A DNA stretch of 64,000 nucleotides from a virus: positions 1 through 64,000 of the IMG/VR virus record IMGVR_UViG_3300036715_002050; one strand, 5' to 3'. A program made the position numbers and the translations under genes. Shown piece after piece: positions 1 to 7,621 of this stretch (position 1 is its first letter; every line of letters starts with the position of its first letter). The notes under the pieces were generated by a model. The model ran no database searches and was not told the DNA's origin. It saw only the letters and a program-made list of their open reading frames with translations.

Positions 1-1462
1 CACCAACAGTGATCCAGTTTGTACCATTTACAGTAGCTTGTAGAGACAATGCACCAGTATATACACCAGTTACTTGTACGGTAATCATACCCGCAGAGTT
101 TAAAGCAATCGACACAGCAGAACCAGCAGTAGCAGCACCAGCAGGCACTAAGTTCTGCGTAGTGATTGTACCTGACGCTACAACATCTGCTACAGCATTA
201 ACCGTTAGTCCGCTTTGATCACTTGCAATCGTTACTGGGAACGAAGAGGCCATTACATTTTGACCCAACGTAATAGCGGTCCCGTTAATTTCGTTAATAG
301 CCGTCTTGGTGTTGCCTAAGTTACTATTGGCGCGTGGACTGGTAGCCATGATACCGAATGTAGCATCAACCTTTAGCGTCGTTGTAGCAGAGCCCCCGTT
401 GTTAGTTACACGCAAACGGAAATAGTTACCAGGCAACGTTACGTTTTCGTTTAATGGAGCGCCAGCCGTACGTGTGAACGTATCTGTTGAGGAAAGCTGT
501 GCTCCCGCAAGATCAATAAATTGATCAATGTTTACTGTATAGGGCTGGTCACAAACAACTTCGATTTGGGCAGCCTGCAACGACAAGATCGTTTCGATTG
601 CGCCCGTAAAGGTTGCACCCGACGCTAGCTGAACAGAAGTAGAGTTGTTAGTTGAAGATGGGTAGTACAATTCGCCCTGAGCTACACGCAAACTGCCTGA
701 AGGGGTTTGTGACAATAGCTGGTTAGTGCCCGATGTATAAGTAGGTGGGGTGGTCGTTACGGCGGCAGATACAGGCTGAGTCGTTGCAGAACCATCAACG
801 GATACAACACCCGCAGCAGAAACTTTGATGGTTTGTAGTAATCCACCACCGTCAATACCACCTACAGCCATAGCCGTAGTAGGCGCAGCTACGCCATCAG
901 TACCAACGGCGGAAATCGTAGAAGTAACAGTTCCGCTTACCGGAATGGCTGACTGGTTGCTCGCAATAACCACGGGCGAAGACGACGCCATTACCGCTTG
1001 ACCTAACGCGGGGGTTTTGGTATTGATACTGGATAAGGAAGCGTTGCCAATTACTTGGTTCGCAGCAGTCGCATCGCCGCCGCCCCCGCCACCGCCCGAC
1101 GCTTCATAGAACGCGCCGTTGGGTTGCAATAAACGTACCGGGATGAAGTCCGTTAGCACGTCTTGTTGCTGAACGGTGATCGACGCAGACTTCGCCACGG
1201 TATACTGAGACAAATCCACGCCACCAGCGGCCACCAAACCTTGGGCATTAACTGGTGACAACCAAATCACGCCGCCCGTATCGATCTGACGTACCGCAAG
1301 ACGCTGGGATACCCCCACGCCATCGGAATCGTTTAACGTTACGAAAGCGTCAACCAAATAGTGTTCTGCATCGGCAGCAGAAATCGTGATGGAGCCCGTG
1401 GAAGTGCCGTCTGCGGTTAACGCAGCGGTCCAAGTGTTAAGCGTGAAAGAATATTGTTTCAT
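1..1462 (-). CDS. Virion fibre/appendage-like structural protein (3' end beyond window)
   Basis: The reading frame is open from an ATG at 1462 to the left edge with no stop, so the C-terminus lies outside the window. A purine-rich ribosome site (AAAGGAC) precedes the ATG. The protein is rich in Ala, Ser, Thr, Val and Gly. It carries two copies of a module of the form VMASS-PV-IAS(N/D)QS (about 200-270 and 960-1020 on the plus strand), a phrase common in tail-fibre and other virion proteins of large phages. A glycine run (about 1075-1095) follows an N-terminal domain of roughly 120 residues. No enzyme motif is visible. The position downstream of the capsid gene fits a structural role. Virion protein is likely; the exact location on the particle is not determined. 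Confidence 0.6.
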   Translation of the reverse strand, partial: MKQYSFTLNTWTAALTADGTSTGSITISAADAEHYLVDAFVTLNDSDGVGVSQRLAVRQIDTGGVIWLSPVNAQGLVAAGGVDLSQYTVAKSASITVQQQDVLTDFIPVRLLQPNGAFYEASGGGGGGGDATAANQVIGNASLSSINTKTPALGQAVMASSSPVVIASNQSAIPVSGTVTSTISAVGTDGVAAPTTAMAVGGIDGGGLLQTIKVSAAGVVSVDGSATTQPVSAAVTTTPPTYTSGTNQLLSQTPSGSLRVAQGELYYPSSTNNSTSVQLASGATFTGAIETILSLQAAQIEVVCDQPYTVNIDQFIDLAGAQLSSTDTFTRTAGAPLNENVTLPGNYFRLRVTNNGGSATTTLKVDATFGIMATSPRANSNLGNTKTAINEINGTAITLGQNVMASSFPVTIASDQSGLTVNAVADVVASGTITTQNLVPAGAATAGSAVSIALNSAGMITVQVTGVYTGALSLQATVNGTNWITVG

Positions 1463-1509
1463 GGTAGTCCTTTGTCCAACAAGATTATGGCGCAAAGGAC
1501 TGACTGACT

Positions 1510-1543
1510 AAAAAAGACACCTCACCGGTTAGAGTGGGGTGTC
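1510..1543 (-). terminator. Intrinsic terminator after the broken small gene
   Basis: Arms at 1516-1524 and 1535-1543 form a 9-bp stem with one G-T pair. On the minus strand the hairpin is followed by six T (1510-1515). It lies just after the expected stop of the small frameshifted gene at 1547 and before the start of the fibre-like gene. Confidence 0.7.
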
Positions 1544-1546
1544 TGG

Positions 1547-1815
1547 TTATTTGTGGGCTAGACGAATCCATCTTCTACTTCCACAATCGCTGATTTTATC
1601 CATTGCTTGTGGATCTTTGTCAAGTTTTGCTTGATAAGCGTTTTGTTGAGCTAAAAGCGGATTTAGTTTAAAATTCCGCTCTTTGCAAATACGTTTAAAT
1701 TTATTAACATCTAATCCATATTTTCACACAGCATCTTACGAGTAACACCTTTTTGTCTCTCCTCAAGTATTTGATTAATCATCTCTTCGGATAAGTCATA
1801 GGTTTTTCTAGTCAT
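1547..1815 (-). pseudogene. Small gene with HTH-like look, broken by one missing base
   Basis: From an ATG at 1815 the frame reads 34 codons (MTRKTYDLSEEMINQ…) to a stop at 1711. The next frame continues without interruption (KYGLDVNKFKRICKERNF…) to a stop at 1547. The span is 269 bases; one extra A in the run at 1721-1724 would give a single 89-residue protein. The region around KGVTRKMLCE(K)YGLDVNKF has the rhythm of a helix-turn-helix unit, and the protein is basic. Base composition is more AT-rich than in the flanking structural genes. It has its own predicted promoter and is bracketed by terminators, as in a moron or a remnant of a selfish element. The break may be a sequencing error or a real mutation. 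Function unknown. Confidence 0.5.
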
Positions 1816-1821
1816 GCCACC

Positions 1822-1850
1822 ACTATAACACATGAGCCGCGCAAACACAA
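1822..1850 (-). promoter_or_regulatory. Predicted promoter of the small island gene (leaderless)
   Basis: On the minus strand TTGTGT (1845-1850), a 17-bp spacer and TATAGT (1822-1827) form a sigma70-like promoter. Only 6 nt separate the -10 hexamer from the ATG at 1815, so transcription would begin at about the start codon. The -35 match is weak (3 of 6). Confidence 0.4.
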
Positions 1851-1884
1851 AATAAAACGGCTGGTCCTGTACAGGACCAGCCGT
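1849..1884 (-). terminator. Intrinsic terminator after the major capsid gene
   Basis: A perfect 28-bp palindrome (1857-1884) centred on CTGTACAG is followed on the minus strand by a T-rich stretch (TTTTATTTTG). It lies 28 bases after the capsid gene stop and probably ends the morphogenesis transcript. Confidence 0.8.
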
Positions 1885-1911
1885 AAGTTATTGATTTAAT
1901 TCAGGAATTAA

Positions 1912-3315
1912 TTAAAGATTTCCAATCAGGTTATCTACCAACACGTTCTTGCGTGGTTCGAACATAGCCAACGTGCAGAAACGGAAGTGGATTTCGCTGG
2001 ACGTCAAGTCTTGGATACCGACCTTCTTACGGGAGTAAGGAGACAATTCCGGCATCTTCATCGTATCAGCCGACAACATGAATCCCGTTACGAACCCAGG
2101 AAGCTTGTTACCCAAGTCCGTGAAGACCGTGGTACCTGCGCCGGAGTTAGCTACCTTGCCGATGAACTTAATCGTAGAAGCAGCGCCGGAAGCAGTGGAA
2201 CGATAGACGTTGAAGTAAGCTACGCCGCCCGTGCCTGGGGGAGTAATCGTCACGGTGACTTGGTTCGCGTTCGTGGCCACAGTGATGCTGGACGTGGCGG
2301 ATTGTACGGATTCACCGATTTGGTTGACGCTGGTCACGTAGTATTGGAATACCGTACCTGCCGTGAAAGCGGTCGAACCTGCAGCTTGCGCTAGAGCGAT
2401 GGTCGATGCAGCAGGACCGTTGCTACGAGCGCGTTGTGGCTGGGTCTTAGCACGCAAGAATTGGGAGGCTTCCAAGCTTACTTCGCCACCGGCTACCCAG
2501 TTCTTACGCACGTCTTGACCAACAGCCGTTTGTGGGCTAGAACCTAACACGTTACGTTGGTTCACGGCTTGAGCTTGCGAGAACGCCGACAAGGTAATTG
2601 GATCAATGATCAACTTGTCCGGGCTACCGAAGTTCAACTTCGCACGCAAGTGAGCGTTTTCAATCGTCAACTGCGTCAAAATCCCGTTGCCAGGGATTAC
2701 GACAGATTGGCTGGACCCGTATTCGGAGAACATCAAGTCCTGGGTGTTGCTGTCCGCGTCAGACTGACGGATCTGAGGATCGATGCCCAACATGTTGGGC
2801 AACTTCGGGATGGCTAGCTGGTTACCATCGAACACGCCCGTGTTGCTGAAGTCGGCCTTACCACGGAACAAGTCCAATTCGATATCAGCAGACAACTTGA
2901 TTGCGGCGTCGGAGGCTACGCGGTCTTCTGCGCGCTTACCGTCAACCGTGTCAATCATGTTCGCAGCATCGGTCACACGACGGATCGTGGTGTAGAAAGC
3001 CATCGGCACCACGGCACGTACGTAGTCAGAGTCATCGTACTGTCCAGCAACACCTTCAGGCTGCGCTGAACCACCAAACGTACCATAGCTTAGCTGACGG
3101 TTCCATTGGAACGTTAGAGCCTTGCAAGGCATGGTGCTTACTTCCTTCTGCAAGATCAAATCCTTGCTTTGGAAGGTAACATTGCGCATTTGGATGTCCA
3201 AATTTTCAATGTTAAGTGCTGCACCTTGAGAGTACAAAGAAGGGGTGCTACCATACGTACCCGCTTCCAACGTTTTTCTTAGATTTGCAATTTCTGCAGA
3301 AAATGTATCGGCCAT
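1912..3315 (-). CDS. Major capsid protein with inserted Ig/FN3-like domain
   Basis: This 467-residue protein is the probable major capsid subunit, expected to have an HK97-type fold. The evidence is its place after portal, protease and scaffold-like genes, its length, a helical N-terminus (ADTFSAEIANLRKTLEAG) of the kind often removed by prohead protease, and a C-terminus of the type ending in a receding EPRKNVLVDNLIGNL tail. Residues of roughly 310-415 (AGTVFQYYVTSVNQIGES… NVYRSTASG…) look like a fibronectin III or Ig-like beta-sandwich inserted between the P-domain-like part and the C-terminus. Such domains decorate some large phage capsids. A strong ribosome site (AAGGACTCAAC) precedes the ATG, and an intrinsic terminator follows the gene. 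Capsid is the best reading; a capsid vertex paralogue is the alternative. Confidence 0.75.
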   Translation of the reverse strand: MADTFSAEIANLRKTLEAGTYGSTPSLYSQGAALNIENLDIQMRNVTFQSKDLILQKEVSTMPCKALTFQWNRQLSYGTFGGSAQPEGVAGQYDDSDYVRAVVPMAFYTTIRRVTDAANMIDTVDGKRAEDRVASDAAIKLSADIELDLFRGKADFSNTGVFDGNQLAIPKLPNMLGIDPQIRQSDADSNTQDLMFSEYGSSQSVVIPGNGILTQLTIENAHLRAKLNFGSPDKLIIDPITLSAFSQAQAVNQRNVLGSSPQTAVGQDVRKNWVAGGEVSLEASQFLRAKTQPQRARSNGPAASTIALAQAAGSTAFTAGTVFQYYVTSVNQIGESVQSATSSITVATNANQVTVTITPPGTGGVAYFNVYRSTASGAASTIKFIGKVANSGAGTTVFTDLGNKLPGFVTGFMLSADTMKMPELSPYSRKKVGIQDLTSSEIHFRFCTLAMFEPRKNVLVDNLIGNL

Positions 3316-3338
3316 TGTTGAGTCCTTTCCTAGTTACG

Positions 3339-3365
3339 ACGGGTTAAAGCGGGCGGTTAACCCGT
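3339..3365 (-). promoter_or_regulatory. Hairpin in leader of the capsid gene
   Basis: A perfect 9-bp stem (arms 3339-3347 and 3357-3365) lies between the scaffold-like gene and the capsid ribosome site. There is no T run on the minus strand, so it is not a typical terminator. It could be an RNA-stability or processing element that sets capsid mRNA level. Confidence 0.3.
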
Positions 3366-3369
3366 TTGG

Positions 3370-4263
3370 TTACTTGGTTAATAGTGCAGCAAGCTCTGGA
3401 GTAACAACTTCACCAGATGAGTTCATAAAGATGTTGATTCCTTGACGTTCAGCCTTGGTTAGAGGTTGGGCTATTACTTTGTCCAACTTCGCACGCATTT
3501 CTTGCTTCGTCATGTTAGACAAATCAACCTTGTCTTCAGACTTAGCTAAAGGAGCCGCCACAACAGCACGAGCCGGTTCCTGAACGAAAGTCTTCTTCAA
3601 AATTGCAGTCACGTCTTCAAAGTTCTTCTTCAACGAAGCGATTTCTTCGCGTAACGCTGCTGCTTCTGACTTAGCCATACCGTCTCCTTCTTCGGGCGCG
3701 GGTTCGGCGCCAGGTTCACCAGCAGCAGGAGCTTCCGTTCCTGCAGCGTCCATCGGTGGTTGAGCCATGGAAGCGGCTTCTGCAGATTCTCCGGCAGGTG
3801 CTCCGCCGCCTAATCCTTCAGCAGCAGCGCCACCCATCATCCCTAGATCGTCGCCATCGCCGTCACCTTGAGACATCAAAGGCACTAGGACAGCCATCAT
3901 TGCTTCAATGTGATCTCGGAAATCTTCGCGGGACAATGACGCGTAATAAGAGTGCAAGTCTTCTGCGGCTTCGGGTGCTGCTCCGCCGCCATCCATACCT
4001 GCACCGCCATCGGGAATTCCTTCGGCTGGTGCTCCGCCGTCGTCTGCTCCACCATCTGTCGCAGATGGTTCTGAAGGCTTCTCTTCGGCTGGAGCTTCTT
4101 CTGGTGCCGGGGCGGGCTTGTCGTCTTCCTTCGCTAACTTTTCAGGCATCTTGCCTTTTTCAGCTTTCTCTAAAGTCTTATCGGAAGAAGCTTTGGCAAT
4201 TTGAATTGCAACGCCTTCAACTAGCGAAAGAAGATCCTTTTCGGTGTATCCTTGTTGAGCCAT
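3370..4263 (-). CDS. Probable scaffold / prohead core protein
   Basis: This 297-residue protein sits directly upstream of the capsid gene. Residues about 40-200 are highly acidic and low in complexity (Ala, Pro, Glu, Asp, Gly), including runs such as PAPAPEEAPAEEKPSEP. A short ordered helix lies near 103-130 (LHSYYASLSREDFRDHIEAM). A predicted coiled coil follows (EAAALREEIASLKKNFEDV, about 200-222), and the C-terminus is basic and helical (KQEMRAKLDKVIAQPLTKAE). Acidic, disordered, coiled-coil proteins beside the capsid gene are typically internal scaffolds cut by the prohead protease. No enzyme motif is seen. The role is inferred from composition and position only. Confidence 0.5.
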   Translation of the reverse strand: MAQQGYTEKDLLSLVEGVAIQIAKASSDKTLEKAEKGKMPEKLAKEDDKPAPAPEEAPAEEKPSEPSATDGGADDGGAPAEGIPDGGAGMDGGGAAPEAAEDLHSYYASLSREDFRDHIEAMMAVLVPLMSQGDGDGDDLGMMGGAAAEGLGGGAPAGESAEAASMAQPPMDAAGTEAPAAGEPGAEPAPEEGDGMAKSEAAALREEIASLKKNFEDVTAILKKTFVQEPARAVVAAPLAKSEDKVDLSNMTKQEMRAKLDKVIAQPLTKAERQGINIFMNSSGEVVTPELAALLTK

Positions 4264-4292
4264 GATTGGATCTCCTTTCTTAAGCCAGTTGA

Positions 4293-4766
4293 TTAGGTGG
4301 TTAGCATGCCTGGGAATTGCGTCGAGTCGAAGGTCGATACCGGAACGCCCGTGATACCAGCAACAGAAACCGCCACAGTGTTAGCCGTCAAATACAATTC
4401 GGTCGAAGCTCCAAACGCGGTAAACAAACCGGTTAGCTGGAAGAAGTTGGCCGCCGTCAACAAAACAACGTTGGCGATAGTCGAAGTCTCCAACACAATT
4501 TGGACTTGGTGAGGACCGTAGGACGTTTGCGTGATACCCAACGCGTCAACTACCGGACCGGGACCACCTGAATATACCGGACCTACCGCTTGTGGCTGGA
4601 TACGTACGAAAGCCGATTGAGAACCAGCCGTGCCTGCACCGATTGCTAAGGTTGGGTTACCGTTGGTATCAAAGCCTGCCGTCACAGCTAACGCCGACAA
4701 ACGTAACGCCAAAATGTCTTTAGCAACGCGCGCAATTGCTTGCGACTTTTTATCTGGAAGTGCCAT
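4293..4766 (-). CDS. Small virion protein, possible capsid decoration
   Basis: A 157-residue protein with a short basic helix at the N-terminus (DKKSQAIARVAKDILALRL). The rest is rich in beta-forming residues (Ala, Thr, Val, Gly), with a repeated alternating pattern such as ELYLTANTVAVSVAGITGVPV. It lies between the protease-region genes and the scaffold-like gene. A ribosome site (AGAAAGGATC) precedes the ATG. I do not recognise the family; a head decoration or minor capsid protein is the most natural guess from position and composition. Confidence 0.4.
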   Translation of the reverse strand: MALPDKKSQAIARVAKDILALRLSALAVTAGFDTNGNPTLAIGAGTAGSQSAFVRIQPQAVGPVYSGGPGPVVDALGITQTSYGPHQVQIVLETSTIANVVLLTAANFFQLTGLFTAFGASTELYLTANTVAVSVAGITGVPVSTFDSTQFPGMLTT

Positions 4767-4859
4767 TTATTTGATCCTTTCTTACAACATAAGTCGTTTA
4801 GAGCAGCGCGGTGCGCGGCGATTTACGTAAAGTCACAATATCCTTTACATAACAATAGA

Positions 4860-4887
4860 TTGCGGACCGGGCGATTTGGTTTATAAA
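4860..4887 (+). promoter_or_regulatory. Predicted promoter of the plus-strand cysteine-rich gene
   Basis: TTGCGG (4860-4865), a 16-bp spacer and TATAAA (4882-4887) form a sigma70-like promoter on the plus strand, inside an otherwise minus-strand operon. It would give a leader of about 23 nt before the ATG at 4917. Confidence 0.45.
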
Positions 4888-4916
4888 ACTTGAACAGATG
4901 TGTTAATCTGTTGCCC

Positions 4917-5228
4917 ATGAACGAAGATTCCAATAAAAACCCGTGCCCAAAATGCTCTAAACCGTGGTCCCGAAAGCTCTTTAATAAGTCACAAAAGTAT
5001 TGCCGAGAATGTGCCGCAGAATATGCCGCACAGTATTATGCAGACAAATGCGGGTGGACCCCGTGTGCTCAATGCGGTAAACGCCGTAAGTTAGATGAGT
5101 GGTCCAAATGCTCCAAGTGTGCACCAGTCCATAGATGCATTAAATGTGCCAAAGTCCTCTTAGCCATCCTGTTTTACGCAAATAGAAAGGTCTGTGTCGG
5201 GTGTTACCACCCAAAGACACAGACCTAA
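4917..5228 (+). CDS. Cysteine-rich zinc-ribbon protein on opposite strand
   Basis: From the ATG at 4917 this encodes 103 residues; a TTG at 4890 in the same frame is possible but would sit almost on the -10 element. Cysteines occur as repeated CxxC pairs (NPCPKCSKPW, KYCRECAAEY, TPCAQCGKRR, SKCSKCAP, RCIKCAK, VCVGCYH), enough for about three zinc ribbons. The basic content (about 20 Lys and Arg) suggests nucleic-acid or protein binding. The gene is oriented against the surrounding capsid operon, has its own promoter, and its stop codon lies in the base of a strong terminator. That layout fits an accessory gene or moron. Precise function unknown. Confidence 0.6.
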   Translation: MNEDSNKNPCPKCSKPWSRKLFNKSQKYCRECAAEYAAQYYADKCGWTPCAQCGKRRKLDEWSKCSKCAPVHRCIKCAKVLLAILFYANRKVCVGCYHPKTQT

Positions 5229-5235
5229 TTTTTTT
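5188..5235 (+). terminator. Intrinsic terminator overlapping the stop of the zinc-ribbon gene
   Basis: An 11-bp perfect stem (5188-5198 with 5216-5226) is followed by seven T (5229-5235). The descending arm encodes the last residues and touches the TAA, so coding sequence and terminator are merged. Confidence 0.85.
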
Positions 5236-5243
5236 GTGCATAA

Positions 5244-5665
5244 TTATTTAGGCGCTTGTTGTTTTGCGTAATTAATCATACGTCCAATATCGTCCGGCAG
5301 CCCTTCAGTTTCATATAAAGGGATGTGGTCGGTCATACCTAACGCTTCTGCCACTTTATGTGTACAATGACTACAATTGCCATTTGGCATAGACTGTATG
5401 TGTGCATCTAGCGGGTGGGGCTGAAACTGTGATTGAAGTTGATATTGTAGACCCTTTTTAGGAGCGAGCCTTTTTGGCGGAACTCCATTTGGAACATGTT
5501 TCCACATTAAAGCAGTTAGTTTATCACCAATCCCTTCATGTTTTTTATTTTGGATGTAATGTGGCTGTGCCACCGCCGGATCCATAACGGACATTCCACC
5601 ATTGTGGAAACCTGCTGCTAGCCAGTGTTCATCACGAGCGTCATCCAGAGCGCCATGGACAGCAT
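5244..5665 (-). CDS. Head-region CxxC protein, start disrupted by one missing base
   Basis: The uninterrupted ATG-started frame is 5244-5594 (116 residues). The same frame stays open and protein-like upstream (…DEHWLAAGFHNGG) back to the protease stop at 5667. An ATG at 5665 is one base out of phase: inserting a single G there gives M-A-V-H-G-A-L-D-D… and a 140-residue protein. The C-terminal half (PLDAHIQSMPNGNCSHC…) resembles the PLDGQITRDPHNQLYNCKHC segment of the neighbouring protease protein, with a CxxC pair followed by an Ala-rich helix. It may therefore be a paralogue of that protease tail. It sits directly after the protease gene and is probably a head-assembly protein. Function unknown. 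Confidence 0.5.
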
Positions 5666-5666
5666 C

Positions 5667-7619
5667 TTAATTGAACTTAGGCAAGGTTGGGTCGTGCTTT
5701 TCTAGCTTTTCTTTGGGCGCCGCTTTAGAAGTCTTACGCTTGATATCCAATGAACGCATGCGCAACACACGCGGATCAACTTTGACCTTGGGAGTCATTC
5801 GTTCGAAGTTTTCGACTATGTGCGAATCTTTCAAATTTGTTTTATCCGGGACTTCTTCCAACTTTTTATCGGACTTATCGGCTTTCTTGGCTAAAGCCGC
5901 TCCTTGCGTGCGCATCCCGGGCGCAGTTACCGCTACACCCGATCCAGCCGTTTCCGTCTTCCACATTGCCCCTTCTGCTGCGTCCGCTTGCATTTGGGCT
6001 TGGTCGTTACTTGAACCAATAACCTGTTTGGCAACATGGGCTTGTAAAGCATTTTGACAATGCTTGCAATTGTATAGTTGGTTGTGAGGATCACGGGTTA
6101 TTTGACCATCTAGTGGCAAAGGGCGACCTAAATTTTCTGGCTTGTAACGATCAATCCATTCCGGGTAGCGTGGATGTTCTGGTTCTCCTGGCGAAACAGG
6201 GTTTTCTGGAGATTGGTCCAGCAGTTTTTGCTGGACACCATTATGCATATCCAATCCCAAGGCGTGCAAGTTTTTAATCTTAGGATCGTCGGTGCGATTT
6301 AACCCGTCTCGATGGTGCTTTTTAGCAAAGGCATGTTCATCATACAGTCTTTGAAAAAGCTGTTGAGTTGACTCTCCGCTGTCACTGTATCCACTATTGC
6401 TAGTCGCAGTAGGCATAGACAAAATAGGCAAAGCCTTTTGCATAGGTGCGGGCTGCCCTTGGGGTGCTTGCGGGGTAGGTGGTTGTTGCTGGGCGTCTTG
6501 TTGCTGTTGCGCTGACTGCGCCACTTGCATCTGCGCTTTGGGTGACGTAGGGCTGGGCGTGGCACCTAACGACAACCCGCCCAGTGTTTGTACCGGCGAA
6601 ATCATCGAGTCCATTGGGTGATGCTGTCCCACTACCGAATCCGGGTGCGCATTACGGAACTTGTTTTTCAATTCCGACACCATGTCTTTTTCTACGAACA
6701 ATTGCGCAGCTTGTGGTGAGTAACCATGGCGTTGCGCAAACAACTTGGCCGCTTGACCAACGTGGTGCTCTGCTTTTGCTGCATGTTGCGTCGCTTCCAT
6801 GATGTGCTGGATTGGTTTGCCGTCCGGACCCAACTTTTGTTCGCCACCTGTTTGCTGATGGCGTGATTCGGCAATCTTTGCGGCCAACAAATGGTGGGCA
6901 GCAGCATTCACCAAAGAAGCATATTTTTGTTGGTCTGGATCAATGAATTCCATCGGTTCCATGAACTTCGCCAACAATCCCGGCTGAGAGAAGGTGTCGG
7001 AGTAATAGAACGGACTTTCGTACTTGGACAACACCACGTCCGCTGACGACTTGATCAATACGATCTTGGATTCGGGCGTCACTTCCGTTTTCTTATCTTC
7101 GTACACACCCGACACAGCCGCAGCATTGCACGGCTTAATCGTACAAGCCACGTGCTTTACCACGCAAGCCGTGATATTGCCGGACTTATCTTTTTCTAAG
7201 GTGTCTCCTTCCACAGAATACTGGATGCGGATTGGCAACCCACGCTTTTGGTAGTATCGGATGATAGCCGCAGTCTCTTGCGCTCCACGATGCCCTTCTT
7301 CGTCAAACAGTTCCCCGACGATATACAAAAAGGGCGCTTGGATGTAGTCCCAATAAGTCTTGATACGCTCGTCGTCACCGGCATCTTTCTTGGTGAAAAT
7401 CTTTTTGGCTTCCAAGATTTTACCAATCAAAGTTCCAAACGTGGAGCGCTCAGCCTTTTCGTCCGAGTCCCCCTCTTTCTTGCCGGGCATCACATGCTCC
7501 ACATTAAGCATGCCCTTCCCCTCCTCTAACGAAGAAATATCCATACCCTTCAAGGAGACTGTTTCGCCAGACTTATCCGGGATTTCCGGATTGGCGATTC
7601 CATCGATCTTCAAACCCAT
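5667..7619 (-). CDS. Prohead maturation protease with long C-terminal extension
   Basis: This 650-residue protein has an N-terminal serine-protease domain of the prohead (T4 gp21/U9-U35) type. A candidate catalytic His lies at 42 (GMLNVEHV) and the nucleophile Ser at 135 in RIQYSVEGD; the S-(I/V)-E-G context is typical for this group. Cys-containing TIKPCNAAAVSG follows near 160-175. Beyond about residue 250 the protein is helical, then Gln/Pro-rich (about 355-400). A CxxC segment (YNCKHC) lies in the C-terminal third, with a Lys-rich tail. The extension may serve as built-in scaffold. It lies between portal and capsid genes, as expected. In the family the protease cleaves scaffold and capsid N-termini. 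Assignment is good; the exact catalytic triad is inferred. Confidence 0.7.
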   Translation of the reverse strand: MGLKIDGIANPEIPDKSGETVSLKGMDISSLEEGKGMLNVEHVMPGKKEGDSDEKAERSTFGTLIGKILEAKKIFTKKDAGDDERIKTYWDYIQAPFLYIVGELFDEEGHRGAQETAAIIRYYQKRGLPIRIQYSVEGDTLEKDKSGNITACVVKHVACTIKPCNAAAVSGVYEDKKTEVTPESKIVLIKSSADVVLSKYESPFYYSDTFSQPGLLAKFMEPMEFIDPDQQKYASLVNAAAHHLLAAKIAESRHQQTGGEQKLGPDGKPIQHIMEATQHAAKAEHHVGQAAKLFAQRHGYSPQAAQLFVEKDMVSELKNKFRNAHPDSVVGQHHPMDSMISPVQTLGGLSLGATPSPTSPKAQMQVAQSAQQQQDAQQQPPTPQAPQGQPAPMQKALPILSMPTATSNSGYSDSGESTQQLFQRLYDEHAFAKKHHRDGLNRTDDPKIKNLHALGLDMHNGVQQKLLDQSPENPVSPGEPEHPRYPEWIDRYKPENLGRPLPLDGQITRDPHNQLYNCKHCQNALQAHVAKQVIGSSNDQAQMQADAAEGAMWKTETAGSGVAVTAPGMRTQGAALAKKADKSDKKLEEVPDKTNLKDSHIVENFERMTPKVKVDPRVLRMRSLDIKRKTSKAAPKEKLEKHDPTLPKFN

Positions 7620-7621
7620 AA

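Noticed and set aside
3756-4265. 169-codon plus-strand ORF opposite the scaffold-like gene
   Set aside because: Leu/Arg-rich antisense of an acidic low-complexity gene; a typical shadow ORF.
5595-5669. Stop-codon read-through joining the prohead protease to the next ORF
   Set aside because: The frame is open past the stop, but one missing G after the ATG at 5665 explains it more simply and fits the other one-base errors in the window.
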